Positions 32,742-46,880 are shown, counted from the first letter of the stretch. The stretch is DNA of 64,000 bases from Glandiceps talaboti (GCF_964340395.1 NC_135563.1:8786575-8850574), one strand, 5' to 3'. Notes: generated by a model from the sequence alone, not told the origin. Translations and numbers: made by a program.

Positions 32742-35098
32742 ATGAAAAATTTGATACCAATCCTACTCCTGGGAGTATTTCTCCAAAATGTCAGCACACA
32801 GGAAAGAGATGACCAGTGTCTACGTATTTGCAGTAACTCCTTACTTGACACTAGAGGGCCTCAAGGACCACCTGGTGCACCCGGTATGTCAGGGCCAGTA
32901 GGAAGTCAAGGTAGGAATTTTAACTTCTACACCTGGCGATGTGAAACTGAAAATTGTTATGTTTGTAGACAATATTAACTACTAAATGGGTAAAATACAG
33001 ACAAGTAATCCTGGTCACTAGAGGGCCTCAAGGAATCCTTGTCTGTGGGTAAAATGACATTTTAGAAGGCTTAAAAAATTGTCTGCTTTTGTTGAACTTT
33101 GTTTTAGAATTTGTTGTTCAGCTTTCACTTTGACAAATCAGCAAAGAGTAAAGTTTGACTTCAATCCTGTTCATAAAATTTTCATTTAATTTGCTATAAG
33201 GCCAAAAAATAAAATTGGTTCAGGTCAGGACAGTCTGTCTAAAATGATGCAACGACACAGAATTTTTTTATTTTTTTATTTTTTTTATTCTCAAACCTGT
33301 CACTCAGTCTACTATTTACGGCAGTTATTGTTCTTTATATTTAGTACTTTAGAGCAAGTGTGTATGTGGGGACAGATGTAATTTGCTTGTTCATGATAAG
33401 CTCTGCAGTTGTCTTCACGGAAGTAGGGAGGGTTATTTTTGTGTTTCCCCCTGGATCTACAGACTGCATGGGCTGGACAAACAAACAAACAAAAAACACC
33501 GACATGAGGGTATTTAAGTGATGCGTGTGCTGACCAGAAACAATTCTTTATATTTTTGGCCTAATAATTGTAATTTTCAGGACAACCTGGTGTTATCGGT
33601 CCAGTGGGTTCTCCAGGAATTAAAGGGGAGGCAGGAGAGAAGGGAGAACGTGGACAACTGGGAACAGTAGGAGAACCAGGTAAGGAAGAAAGATGACACT
33701 TGAATAACCAAATGACATCTTTTATAATGTAATGATGGTCCTATTTTGATAGCACTATTAACTGAAAATTATATCACTTGCAAGTTAAAGTTTGCCCATT
33801 GTGACTGTCTGGCTCTGTGTTGTGTTGTGTTTCTTTTATTGTTAGTCTGGAGTTTAAATATGTCTATCTTTGAGTCAAAAACATAATGTCCCGTGAGTGA
33901 AACACCAAACTAATATCATTTTAGCTGTAAAGTCCCATGAGTGAAACACCAAGCATACATCATTTTAGCTGTAATGTCCCATGAGTGAAACACCAAGCCT
34001 ACACCATTTCAACTGTAATGTCCCATGAGTGAAACACCAAGTCAACATCATTTTAACTGTAATGTCCCATGAGTGAAACACCAAGCCTAAATCATTTTAG
34101 CTGTAAAGTCCCATGAGTGAAACACCAAGCCTAAATCATTTTAGCTGTAAAGTCCCATGAGTGAAACACCAAACATACATCATTTTAGCTGTAATGTCGC
34201 ACGAGTGAAACACCAAGCCTACATCATTTTAGCTGTAATATCCCTATGAGCGAAACACCAAGCCTACATCATTTTAGCTGCAATGTCCTATGAGTGAAAC
34301 ACCAAGCCTACATCATTTTAGCTGTAGTACTCATTATGACATGAAAATGTTGTATCTGAATGATGTTGAAAATACCCTTGTTTATATCACATGATATTTT
34401 GTACTAAAGACTTTATGCTTTCATGGTTAAGGTGAACCTGGTGTCAAAGGTCAGACTGGACGTCCTGGAAAAGTAGGGCCACAAGGTCCCAAGGGAGAAC
34501 GTGGACATAATGGAACAGATGGTGTCGGGATACGAGGTGAAAAAGGTACTAAAGGAGATACCGGAGTGAGAGGTATGAGTGGACTACCAGGAGAAAGAGG
34601 ACTTGATGGTTTAGATGGGGTTGGGATATTACCTGGTATGAAGGGTACTAAAGGAAGTGTTGGAATCGGTCAGAAGGGACAAAAGGGTGAAAACCCAGAT
34701 AATGTTAAAGTTGCATTTACTGTAGAAAGAGGACCAAGTCTTCAGGGTACAACTTCCCCACAAGTTATCACCTACTCTACAGTCCTCCTGCAAAAAACAT
34801 TAACACAGGTACTGGAATCTTTACTTGTCAAGTACCTGGTATCTATTATTTCTTTTTCACTTTTCGGAATTATACTGGTAAGAGCTTGGATATTACACTA
34901 CAACTTAATGGTTCAGTGAAATTTAGAATTACAATGACAAAAGATGATGGTATGTATCAATCACAATCTGGTGGTGGTTTGTTACATCTTGATCAAAATG
35001 ACCAAATCAAGCTGGTGTTAGCTGGTGGCACAGATCATGTTTTAGGTAGTGGTAATAACTATCATACATTTACAGGATACTTAGTATATCCCGACTAA
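32742..35098 (+). pseudogene. C1q-4: collagen-C1q gene with frameshift in the head
   Basis: Exons 32742-32910, 33581-33679 and 34432-35098 match C1q-3, 5 and 6, but 7 bp (ATGCCAA in the paralogues) are missing after 34796 in the A-rich stretch before CATTAACACAGG. The frame then closes at 34917-34919, giving a 251-residue product with signal peptide, collagen and only the first part of the C1q head. The remaining head is intact in another frame to 35098. A 3-bp insertion (Ile-Leu-Pro) also interrupts the collagen. It is either a recent pseudogene, a truncated collagen protein, or an error in a repetitive assembly; splice sites and signal peptide are unaffected. Confidence 0.8.
33886..34327 (+). 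repeat. Intron-3 minisatellite of C1q-4 (10 units)
   Basis: Same 43-bp family as in C1q-3. The order of unit variants (CGTGAGTG first, a CACGAGTG and a CTATGAGCG near the end) is the same as in C1q-6 but not in the intervening C1q-5. Confidence 0.92.
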
Positions 35099-35159
35099 AC
35101 CAAAACACCATCAATGTGGAACCAAATCCTACGGCGGCTCCTAGACGACAATTCAGAAT

Positions 35160-35405
35160 CTTAATTCTTTGGTCAACTTTTCCTAAACTTTACTTTCCAA
35201 AGAATGAACTTTGAATTCTTGAAAGAACTTTTATTTTCGAGAGTAAACTTTTAATTCTTTGAACAAAACCTTTCCTTCCAAAGAACGAGCTTTTAATTCT
35301 TGAAAGGAAACATTTCTTTTTCATGAGTAAAACTTTTGTTTCTTTGAAACAAAACTTTTGTTTCGTAAGAACAACTTCTAATTCTTAAAAGGAATCTTTT
35401 ATTTT
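35160..35405. repeat. Degenerate tandem repeat in 3' flank of C1q-4
   Basis: Repeats of TTTTAATTCTTTGAA and AAAGAACGAACTTT-type segments of about 36-70 bp. Homologous array at about 42531-42850 after C1q-5. Confidence 0.7.
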
Positions 35406-37221
35406 TTTTAGTGTATATCTTTTAATACTTAGAATAGAAGGTAACTTTACTATATAATACATACGACTGAACCCCATGACATGAGAATATAAGTGTGGCT
35501 TACTCTTGGTATTTGAACGAGTGCTTGCTGTACGTGTTCTCTGCAGCAGAAAACAAGTGCAAGCATGAGACTCAGTGCAAATATCCCTGAGTACCCAAAC
35601 TGGAACTCACGCAGTACAGAGTTCTGTTATTATTACATATGTTGATTCTAAACTGCAAATTTCCATAAAAGTAACAATGTGCGATCACACACGTTTGTGT
35701 ACAATGAAAGGTGGTGCCCTCATTTACATACAATTTGCATGCATGCATGTATGTAATAATGCTTTCGGTATTGCACTGCATGGTGCAAGTAATCTCTGGT
35801 ACATATGTAATAATTATTTAGTGTTTTAACAGAAGGTAAAACTGTGAATAAGTTGTCCTACAACCTTGGGGGTAAATATTAGTTCATTTTATAAGCATGA
35901 AAATTTCAACTATATTTCATGTTCAGCGATGAATACCAGAATGTCCTTATAAAATGGATACTGCATGTTTTGATTAAGAATTCTATCTTTTGAAATGTAT
36001 TCAGTTTGTCTTTCAGTAGAAATAAAACAGCATCAAAAGAACTATCAAATGTACATTTTAATTAATAATACCTGTACTAGCTGTAACAGGAGAATGATTT
36101 GTTTTCAATTTGACAACCAACAATATATTCACTGAAACTTGGTCAAATGCCAATAATTTAGACACCGCACATGTTAAACTAGAGGTTGTTTTTATCATGA
36201 AATTGTGACTGTATTGCAGAGATATGAAGTTTTGGTGACCGTGTTGACCCAACGATCAATTTGATTTTATCTAGTGTACCATATACAACTAAACAGATAC
36301 TTTTAACACAATCAGGTGATTCAATACTGTGCAGGATGTAAGATATTTTACAATTAAGTCATTATATCTTGAAAACTAGTTTCAAAAAATCATTTCAGTT
36401 ACAGCTAGTACTTTTGTATGAGTGACAGTATGAGAACTTAATTCATACAGACTGACCCAAGAGACTATAGGGAGCAGACAGACTTTTGGGTAAATCTAGT
36501 ACAAACATATGGCAGGAAAAGTGCATAATATTGTTTACAGTACATGGCCTGTCGATATCGTGTTTTGCAACACAGTCTTTCCTCTTTCATTCAGACCAAT
36601 ATTATGAAGAGAATAGACAAAATATCAGAAATCTCTCTGGCACAATGTAGCATGGGAATGGAGGTAGATGTGGGGATGGGTGGGGACGTGGGGGGTTTTA
36701 CCTGTTGCCCAACACAACATAGCTCAAACTTCATTTTGGTCCTTTTTTGACCAAATCTATATATTCCATTCAAGTAAGTGCAATAAGTTCATATCTGCTA
36801 TACAACACAACATATAGTACAGCTGATACAAACTTATTGTACTGACACAATGCATTATGGGCAATCTATATTTATTGGAACCTCTTGACATGTCAATAGC
36901 AATGAATTACGATGCTCAATGGTGTAAAAATAAAAACACAGCTATGTTGATTATAAACCTGCCTACAGCACTACAGTTAAAGTACCAAGAAGTGATGTTT
37001 TGTAAATGGGATCATCTCCCACTCTATACCACGTACACTCTTCAACCTGAAATATATCTACACTTACAGGCTGAAAAAAAACCCTGAATGTATCGTAGAG
37101 GGCACCATGTCTATGTATATGAACAGAACAAACCTGTTTTTCATCAAAACACTAAAACTCAACTTCAATATCATCTAAGACTGCTGTCACTATTCACTAC
37201 ATGTATATCCTTTTGAAGTAA
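35406..37221. other. Spacer between C1q-4 and C1q-5
   Basis: Homologous to the spacers after C1q-3 and C1q-5; no gene recognised. Confidence 0.55.
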
Positions 37222-37924
37222 CCTACATTGACATATACCCCTTGCTATTGTCAGTTGTTAAAAAATCTATTTTAAGATTCCAGGGAAAATTTCAATTTTA
37301 TCTCCAAATATGGTTTGACAAAGCGATGTCAGAAAATGAATATTAATATACTCTTGGTTTGTGCAAAATATGAAATTCAAGAAGATTTTTTTCGACGAAA
37401 CCCCATTTCTCGTTCCATGCAAAAGAATGAAAACACCATTTCAAGCCCATATAAGGATAAGAAAACGGTGTCTAATAGTATGTATTTGTATGCAAATTAG
37501 AAAAAAACAGCTTTTAGTGAAACTTTGAAATATAAGTATCCGTTTCCTACGAATATCACACACCAGTGAGGTCTAAATTTGTTTGTTGGAGCAACACATT
37601 TCAAAAAGGGGGCGAAGCTTGTTTTATAGGTAAGTTCAAAATTGAATAACACGTTAGTACACATACTATAGTTACATCTTACCAAATAATAATCTAGTAA
37701 TGAATTCTGACTAAAAATAAAATCTGTAAAAAATCAAAACTCCTGGACAGAAGTAGTTACTTTTAATACAAACATCTAATTCAAGTCTAGCTGTTTCACC
37801 TCTACAACAAAATGGTTTATCATTGCCAGGGTCTTCTTGGTAATTTTATTGTTTTTATGTCAGTACTACATTTGTATATCCGGCACACGAGACTATCCGG
37901 TACATATACACTGACTTGCTAACT

Positions 37925-37997
37925 TTCTGGGCAGATACATCCTGTACATTGTAAACCCTACATCTCTTGTTAGTGAAGAAACCGTTGGAAATCTAAG
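37925..37997 (+). other. Noncoding exon 1 of C1q-5 (start approximate)
   Basis: Conserved GGCAGATACATCC ... GAAGAAACCGTTGG ... TCTAAG block ending at the donor GTAAGA (37998). Confidence 0.5.
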
Positions 37998-38734
37998 GTA
38001 AGAAAATACATCATATTTTTTTTAAATCTGATTCATGCAATACCACTTACTGCTGTTTTAATAGTTTTCAGCCTCTAATGTATGTAATATGTGATGACTT
38101 TCAACTGCCATACAAACTTCAGATTTCATCGTTACAATGTTTTATTTCCTTTTTCATTCCTGTGGATGGTAGTTAACTTTTTTTAGCAAGCAAATCAAGT
38201 ACAACCATGACAGTTATCCCCTATCAAAACTTCAAGTACTACAAACCCGACTTGGTGAGCCTGCGAGTGGGGTATAATAAACATTGTTTGCATCTCTAAA
38301 ATCTGTTTGCAATTTCACTGATAATAAGTCAATAAAACTGATAACAACTGATATAACACTGAGCTTAGTTTTGCCTGATATGATTTACTCCTTGAAAATA
38401 ATCTTACGCTGTGAACTACAGGTTTGAATTACAATCATCATGGAGAGAGAGAAAAATAGTTGCACAATAAAATACACCACTTGTTCTTCATTAAAATAAA
38501 AATGGTGGGATTTTGACTTGCAAAATGAAAATAAACTCAAACTTTCGGGAATTCAAATGGCTTGATTTCAGTGTTGAAATGCCCAAAAGTAGTAGTAGTA
38601 AGCAAGAGAAACATTTACAACTGTTGACTTGAAGAGTACATTATCACATTTGTAAATATTGGCAACAATTACTACTTAGTGATAATAAGTGGGTTGAAAC
38701 CTCACTTACTTCATCCCATAATGTGACAAAAATA

Positions 38735-39455
38735 CTGCCAATGGCGCTGTAGCACAACTGTAGTTGGCTGTTGCTATGGGCGTGGTCTTGTTGCTAGGCA
38801 TATTTGCAGACATTTTTGGAATCTCTATTAATCTCCATAACCTTACCAGATTTCATCTTTACAATATAAACCATCATTTAGCTATTGCTATGGGCGTGGT
38901 CCTGTTGCTAGGCATATTTGCATACATTGTGTTGAATATTTATTCACTTACTTACCCATCCCTGTTGTTATCCTTGTAATATGCATCATTTCACTATTGC
39001 TAAGGGCATGGTCATGGTTGCTAAGACCAATTGTGTCAAAATATGTTTAATAATAACTGCATGGTAACAACGCCAGAAGTTTCCCCACCAAGTTTCAAAC
39101 CCATTGACCATGCAGTTTCAAGATATGTTTTTGACTAAAATTGAGATGCTTAAAACCTAATTTGCATATCACTGAATGGATCATCATAGTGTGAATACAG
39201 CTTCATCTACACATCCCCAGATGCATCCCCATTAAATTTCAGCGCAATCTACTCAATACTTTTAATTTTATAGATTTTTGACCTGGACACATTTTTAGGC
39301 CGAATTTGCATATTGCTGATGGGATCTTCACGGTGTGAATATACAGCTTCATCTACACATCCCCAGATACATCCCCATTAAATTCCTGCCCAACTTACTC
39401 AATACTTTTGGAATTATAGATTTTTGAACAAAAAGACACATTAACAGAGAGACTA
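38735..39455. repeat. Composite dispersed repeat in intron 1 of C1q-5
   Basis: Near-identical counterpart of 31420-32140, copied with the tandem unit. Confidence 0.75.
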
Positions 39456-40059
39456 AGTAGATTTTGTCTAACTCTTAGTCTGTTCTAGTATAAGAATTAA
39501 TGTTAAGTCAGCTACATTGTATGTTGCCAAAACAAATATCTGGTTTAATATCTAAACTGTCATGTGTACATATGGAATGTTTGATTGTATGATCATATTA
39601 TGACCTTTTAATAACCTTCACCCAGGCTCCCAATGCTATGCCTTAAAACAATTCCATGTTAACCTTGCTATAAATAGTTAGTTGGGGTGAAGTTTTCAAT
39701 GAAAGTTTGTTACTATTATTTCCTGGACCCTGGATGGTTTAGCGGAAAGCATCATAAAAACTACATACAGACAGGCATATCAGTACTGTAACAGTGTTTT
39801 TGCTAATGTAAGTCAGTAGGCAAAATCATCTAGGGTTCCCACTCATTTTACAGCAGTTCCTAAACATAATTATGACAGATTCTATGTAAAAAACTAGGCC
39901 ACTTTTTTTTCCCTTTGCCCTTTCTGTTACCATGGTTCCTCATCCGCAACAAAAAAACTGCACATGCTATGAAATTTATATTCTAGAGAGTAATGATGAC
40001 TCGATTGCTAGTGACACACATTAATCATTATTGTGATTTTTTTCTCCCAGGAAATCAAA

Positions 40060-42471
40060 ATGAAACATTTGATACCAATCCTACTCCTGGGAGTATTTCT
40101 CCAAAATGTCAGCACACAGGAAAGAGATGACCAGTGTCTACGTATTTGCAGTAACTCCTTACTTGACACTAGAGGGCCTCAAGGACCACCTGGTGCACCC
40201 GGTATGTCAGGGCCAGTAGGAAGTCAAGGTAGGAATTTTAACTTCTACACCTGGCGATGTGAGACTGAAAATTGTTATGTTTGTAGACAATATTAACTAC
40301 TAAATGGGTAAAATACAGACAAGTAATCCTGGTCACTAGAGGGCCTCAAGGAATCCTTGTCTGTGGGTAAAATGACATTTTAGAAGGCTTAAAAAATTGT
40401 CTGCTTTTGTTGAACTTTGTTTTAGAATTTGTTATTCAGCTTTCACTTTGACAAATCAGCAAAGAGTAAAGTTTGACTTCAATCCTGTTCATAAAATTTT
40501 CATTTAATTTGCTATAAGGCCAAAAAATAAAATTGGTTCAGGTCAGGACAGTCTGTCTAAAATGATGCAACGACACAGAATTTTTTTATTTTTTTATTTT
40601 TTTTATTCTCAAACCTGTCACTCAGTCTACTATTTACGGCAGTTATTGTTCTTTATATTTAGTACTTTAGAGCAAGTGTGTATGTGGGGACAGATGTAAT
40701 TTGCTTGTTCATGATAAGCTCTGCAGTTGTCTTCACGGAAGTAGGGAGGGTTATTTTTGTGTTTCCCCCTGGATCTACAGACTGCATGGGCTGGACAAAC
40801 AAACAAACAAAAAACACCGACATGAGGGTATTTAAGTGATGCGTGTGCTGACCAGAAACAATTCTTTATATTTTTGGCCTAATAATTGTCATTTTCAGGA
40901 CAACCTGGTGTTATCGGTCCAGTGGGTTCTCCAGGAATTAAAGGGGAGGCAGGAGAGAAGGGAGAACGTGGACAACTGGGAACAGTAGGAGAACCAGGTA
41001 AGAAAGAAAGGTGACACTTGAATAACCAAATGACATCTTTTATAATGCAATGATGGTCCTATTTTGATAGCACAATTAACTGAAAATTATATATCACTTG
41101 CAAGTAAATGTTTGCCTATTGTGACTGTCACTGACTGGATTTGTGTTGTGTTGTGTTTCTGTTATTGTTAGTGTAGAGTTGGAATATGTCTATCTTTGGG
41201 TCAAAAACATAATGTCAAATGAGTGAAAAACCAAACCAATATCATTTTAGTTGTAATGTCCCATCAGTGAAACACCAAGCCTACATCATAGTTGTAATGT
41301 CCCATGAGTGAAACACCAAGCCTACATCATTTTAGTTGTAATGTCCCATGAGCGAAACACCAATTTGAATCAATATCATTTTAGCTGTAATGTCCCATGA
41401 GTGAAACACCAAGCCTACATCATTTTAGCTGTAATGTCCCATGAGTGAAACACCAAACCAATATCATTTTAACTGTAATGTCCCATGAGTGAAACACCAA
41501 GCCAACATCATTTTAGCTGTATTGTCCAATGAGTAAAACACCAAAACCAATATCATTTTAACTGTAATGTCCCATGAGTGAAACACCAAGCAAACATCAT
41601 TTTAGCTGTAATGTCCCATGAGTGAAACACCAAACCAAAATCATTTTAGCTGTAATGTCCCATGAGTGAAACACCAAGCCTACATCATTTTAACTGTAGT
41701 ACTCATTATGACATGAAAATGTTGTATCTGAATGATGTTGAAAATACCCTTGTTTATACCACATGATATTTTGTACTAAAGACTTTATTCTTTCATGGTT
41801 AAGGTGAACCTGGTGTCAAAGGTCAGACTGGACGTCCCGGAAAAGTAGGGCCCCAAGGTCCCAAGGGAGAACGTGGACATAATGGAACAGATGGTGTCGG
41901 GATACGAGGTGAAAAAGGTACTAAAGGAGAAACCGGGGTGAGAGGTATGAGTGGACTACCAGGAGAAAGAGGACTTGATGGTTTAGATGGGGTTGGGATA
42001 CCTGGTATGAAGGGTACTAAAGGAAGTGTTGGAATCGGTCAGAAAGGACAAAAGGGTGAAAACCCAGATAATGTTAAAGTTGCATTTACTGTACAAAGTG
42101 AAGGTCTTTCCGGAACAAGTTCCCCACAAGTTATCACCTACTCTACAGTCCTCCTGCAACAAAATGCCAACATTAACACAGGTACTGGAATCTTTACTTG
42201 TCAAGTACCTGGTATCTATTTTTTTTTTTTCACTTTTCGGAATTTTACTGGTAAGAGCTTGGATATTACACTACAACTTAATGATTCAGTGAAATTTAGA
42301 ATTGAAATGACAAAAGATGATGGTATGTATCAATCACAATCTGGTGGTGGTTTGTTACATCTTGATCAAAATGACCAAGTCAAGCTGGTGTTAGGTGGTA
42401 ACACAAATCATGGTTTAGGTACTGGTAATGAATATCATACATTTACAGGATACCTTGTATATCCCGACTAA
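40060..42471 (+). CDS. C1q-5: secreted collagen-C1q protein
   Basis: Exons 40060-40228, 40899-40997 and 41804-42471, phase-1 junctions, 311 residues. Same architecture as C1q-3: signal peptide, C26-x3-C30, collagen from residue 39 to about 177, head about 180-311. It differs from its paralogues in residue 4 (His for Asn in the signal peptide) and in head loops (after AFTV; around Asn-Phe-Thr-Gly; and in the Gly-Leu-Gly-Thr-Gly-Asn-Glu loop before the last strand). A 12-T run at about 42218-42229 encodes a run of Phe and stays in frame. Candidate AATAAA at 42710-42715. Confidence 0.93.
41212..41698 (+). repeat. Intron-3 minisatellite of C1q-5 (about 11 units)
   Basis: Same 43-bp family, but the order of unit variants (including AATGAGTGAAAAACC, CATCAGTG and AATGAGTAAAACACC) is unlike C1q-4 and C1q-6. 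Confidence 0.92.
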
Positions 42472-42530
42472 CCAAAACACCATCAATGTGGCACCAAATC
42501 CTACGGCGGCCCCGAGGCGACAATACAAAA

Positions 42531-42850
42531 TCTTAATTCTTTGGTCAACTTTTCCTTCTAAAGCACACACTTTTAATTCTTTGAACTAAACTTTACTTTC
42601 CAAAGAATGAACTTTGAATTCTTGAAAGGAAACTTTTATTTTTCGAGAGTAAACTTTTAATTCTTTGAACAAAACCTTTCCTTCCAAAGAACACACTTTT
42701 AATTTTTTGAATAAAGCTTTTTCCCAAAGAACGAACTTTTAATTCTTGAAAGGAAACATTTCTTTTTCATGAGTAAAACTTTTAATTCTTTGAAACAAAA
42801 CTTTTGTTTCGTAAGAACAACTTCTAATTCTTAAAAGGAATCTTTTATTT
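42531..42850. repeat. Degenerate tandem repeat in 3' flank of C1q-5
   Basis: Counterpart of 35160-35405 with extra units. Confidence 0.7.
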
Positions 42851-44651
42851 TTTTTAGTGTATATCTTTTAATACTTAGAATAGAAGGTAACTTTACTATA
42901 TAATACATACGACAGAACCCCATGACATGAGAATATAAGTGTGGCTTACTCTTGGTATTTGAACGAGTGCTTGCTGTACGTGTTCTCTGCAGCAGAAAAC
43001 AAGTGCAAGCATGAGTGCAAGTATCCCTGAGTACCCAAACTGGAACTCACGCAGTACGGAGTTCTGTTATTATTACATATGTTGATTCTAAACTGCAAAT
43101 TTCCATAAAAGTAACAATGTGCGATCACACACGTTTGTGTACAATGAAAGGTGGTGCCCTCATTTACATACAATTTGCATGCATGCATGTATGTAATAAT
43201 GCTTTCGGTATTGCACTGCATGGTGCAAGTAATCTCTGGTACATATGTAATAATTATTTAGTGTTTTAACAGAAGGTAAAACTGTGAATAAGTTGTCCTA
43301 CAACCTTGGGGGTAAATATTAGTTCATTTTATAAGCATGAAAATTTCAACTATATTTCATGTTCAGCGATGAATACCAGAATGTCCTTATAAAATGGATA
43401 CTGCATGTTTTGATTAAGAATTCTATCTTTTGAAATGTATTCAGTTTGTCTTTCAGTAGAAATAAAACAGCATCAAAAGAACTATCAAATGTACATTTTA
43501 ATTAATAATACCTGTACTAGCTGTAACAGGAGAATGATTTGTTTTCAATTTGACAACCAACAATATATTCACTGAAACTTGGTCAAATGCCAATAATTTA
43601 GACACCGCACATGTTAAACTAGAGGTTGTTTTTATCATGAAATTGTGACTGTATTGCAGAGATATGAAGTTTTGGTGACCGTGTTGACCCAACGATCAAT
43701 TTGATTTTATCTAGTGTACCATATACAACTAAACAGATACTTTTAACACAATCAGGTGATTCAATACTGTGCAGGATGTATGATATTTTACAATTAAGTC
43801 TTTATATCTTGAAAACTAGTTTCAAAAAAATCATTTCAGTTACAGCTAGTACTTTTGTATGAGTGACAGTATGAGAACTTAATTCATACAGACTGACCCA
43901 AGAGACTATAGGGAGCAGACAGACTTTTGGGTAAATCTAATACAGATGTATGGCACGAAAAGCGCATAATATTGTTTACCGTACATGACCTGTCAATATT
44001 GTGTTTTACAACACAGTATTTCCTCTTTCACTCAGACCAACATTATGAAGAGAATAGACAAAATATCAGAAATCTCTCTGGCACAATGTAGCATGGGAAT
44101 GGAGGTAGATGTGGGGATGGGTGGGGACGTGGGGGGTTTACCTGTTGCCCAACACAACATAGCTCAAACTTCATTTTGGTCCTTTTTTGACTAAATCTAT
44201 ATATTCCATTCAAGTAAGTGCAATAAGTACATATCTGCTATACAACACAACACAGTACAGCTGATACAAACTTATTGCACTGACACAATGCATTGTGGGC
44301 CATCTATTTTTAGTGGAACCTCTTGACACATCAATAGTAATGAATTACCATACTCAATGGTGTAAAGATAAAAACAAAGCTAAGTTGATTGTAAACCTGC
44401 CTACAGCACTACAGTTTAAGTACCAAGAAGTGATGTTTTGTAAATGGGATCATATGTCCCACTCTATACCACACTCTTCAACCTGAAATATATCTACACT
44501 TACAGGCTGAAAGAAAAACCTGAATGTATCGTAGAGGGCACCATGTCTATGTATATGAACAGAACAAACCTGTTTTTCATCAAAACACAAAAACTCAACT
44601 TCAATATCATCTAAGACTGCTGTCACTATTCACTACATCCTTTTGACGTAA
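42851..44651. other. Mosaic spacer between C1q-5 and C1q-6
   Basis: No gene recognised. Up to about 43750 the variants match the spacer after C1q-4; from about 43780 they match the spacer after C1q-3. Confidence 0.7.
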
Positions 44652-45344
44652 CCTACATTGACATTTACCCCTTGCTATTGTCAGTTGATACAAAATCTAT
44701 TTTAAGATTCCAGGGAAAATTTCAATTTTATCTCCAAATATGGTTTGACAAAGCGATGTCAGAAAATAACTATTAATATACTCTTGTTTTGTGCAAAATA
44801 TGAAATTCAAGAAGATTTTTTTCGAAGAAACCCCATTTCTCGTTGCATGCAAAAGAATGAAAACACCATTTCAAGCCCATATAAGGATAAGAAAATGTTG
44901 TCTATGTATTTGTATGCAAATTAGAAAAAAACAGCTTTTAGTGAAACTTTGAAATATAAGTATCCGTTTCCTACGAATATCACACACCAGTGAGGTCTAA
45001 ATTTGTTTGTTGGAGCAACACATTTCAAAAAGGGGCGAAGCTTGTTTTATAGGTAAGTTCAAAATTGAATAACACGTTAGTACACATACTATAGTTACAT
45101 CTTACCAAATAATAATCTAGTAATGAATTCTGACTAAAAATAAAATCTGTAAAAAATCAAAACTCCTGGACAGAAGTAGTTACTTTTAATACAAACATCT
45201 AATTCAAGTCTAGCTGTTTCACCTCTACAACAAAATGGTTTATCATTGCCAGGGTCTTCTTGGTAATTTTATTGTTTTTATGTCAGTACTACATTTGTAT
45301 ATCCGGCACACGAGACTATCCGGTACATATACACTGACTTGCTA

Positions 45345-45420
45345 ACTTTCTGGGCAGATACATCCTGTACATTGCACACCCTACATCTCTTGTTAGTGAA
45401 GAAACCGTTGAAAATCTAAG
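45345..45420 (+). other. Noncoding exon 1 of C1q-6 (start approximate)
   Basis: Conserved exon block with donor changed to AAG|GTATGA (GT 45421-45422), still a valid donor. Confidence 0.5.
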
Positions 45421-46159
45421 GTATGAAAATACATCATATTTTTTTTAATCTGATTCATGCAATACCAGCAAGTTACTGCTGTTTTAATAGTTTTCAGTCT
45501 TTTATGTATGGAATATGTGATGAATTTAAACTGCCATACAAACTTCAGATTTCATCGTTAGAATTTTTTTATTTCCCTTTTCATCCCTGTGGATGGTAGT
45601 TGACTTTTTTTAGCAAACAAATCAAGTACAACCATGACAGTTTTCCCCTATCAAAACTTCAAGTACTACAAACCCGACTTGGTGAGCCAGCAAGTCAGGT
45701 ATAATAAACATTGTTTGCATCTCTAAAATCTGTTTGCAATTTCACTGATAATAAGTCAATAAAACTGATAACAACTGATATAACACTGAGCTTAGCTTTG
45801 CCTGATAGCATTTACTCCTTGAAAATAATCTTACGCTGTGAACTACAGGTTTGAATTACAATCATCATGGAGAGAGAGAAAAATAGTTGCACAATAAAAT
45901 ACACCACTTGTTCTTCATTAAAATAAAGATGGTGGGATTTTGACTTGCAAAATGAAAATAAACTCAAACTTTCGGGAATTCAAATGGCTTGATTTCAGTG
46001 TTGAAATGCCCAAAAGTAGTAGTAGTAAGCAAGAGAAACATTTACAACTGTTGACTTGAAGAGTACATTATCACATTTGTAAATATTGGCAACAATTACT
46101 ACTTAGTGATAAGAAGTGGGTTGAAACCTCACTTACTTCATCCCATAATGTGACAAAAA

Positions 46160-46880
46160 TACTGCCAATGGCGCTGTAGCACAACTGTAGTTGGCTGTTG
46201 CTATGGGCGTGGTCTTGTTGCTAGGCATATTTGCAGACATTTTTGGAATCTCTATTAATCTCCATAACCTTACCAGATTTCATCTTTACAATATAAACCA
46301 TCAATTAGCTATTGCTATGGGCGTGGTCCTGTTGCTAGGCATATTTGCATACATTGTGTTGAATATTTATTCACTTACTTACCCATCCCTGTTGTTATCC
46401 TTGTAATATGCATCATTTCACTATTGCTAAGGGCATGGTCATGGTTGCTAAGACCAATTGTGTCAAAATATGTTTAATAATAACTGCATGGTAACAACGC
46501 CAGAAGTTTCCCCACCAAGTTTCAAACCCATTGACCATGCAGTTTCAAGATATGTTTTTGACTAAAATTGAGATGCTTAAAACCTAATTTGCATATCACT
46601 GAATGGATCATCATAGTGTGAATACAGCTTCATCTACACATCCCCAGATGCATCCCCATTAAATTTCAGCGCAATCTACTCAATACTTTTAATTTTATAG
46701 ATTTTTGACCTGGACACATTTTTAGGCCGAATTTGCATATTGCTGATGGGATCTTCACGGTGTGAATATACAGCTTCATCTACACATCCCCAGATACATC
46801 CCCATTAAATTCCTGCCCAACTTACTCAATACTTTTGGAATTATAGATTTTTGAACAAAAAGACACATTAACAGAGAGAC
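46160..46880. repeat. Composite dispersed repeat in intron 1 of C1q-6
   Basis: Near-identical counterpart of 31420-32140 and 38735-39455. Confidence 0.75.

Larger units (their letters stand above)
29912..37221 (+). repeat. Tandem C1q unit 2 (contains C1q-4)
   Basis: Unit of 7310 bp from one CCTACATTGAC to the next. Its 5' part is nearly identical to unit 3; its 3' flank is the same type as unit 3 and unlike those of units 1 and 4. Confidence 0.9.
37222..44651 (+). repeat. Tandem C1q unit 3 (contains C1q-5)
   Basis: Unit of about 7430 bp. Its spacer is mosaic: like unit 2 until about 43.75 kb, then like unit 1. Confidence 0.9.
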
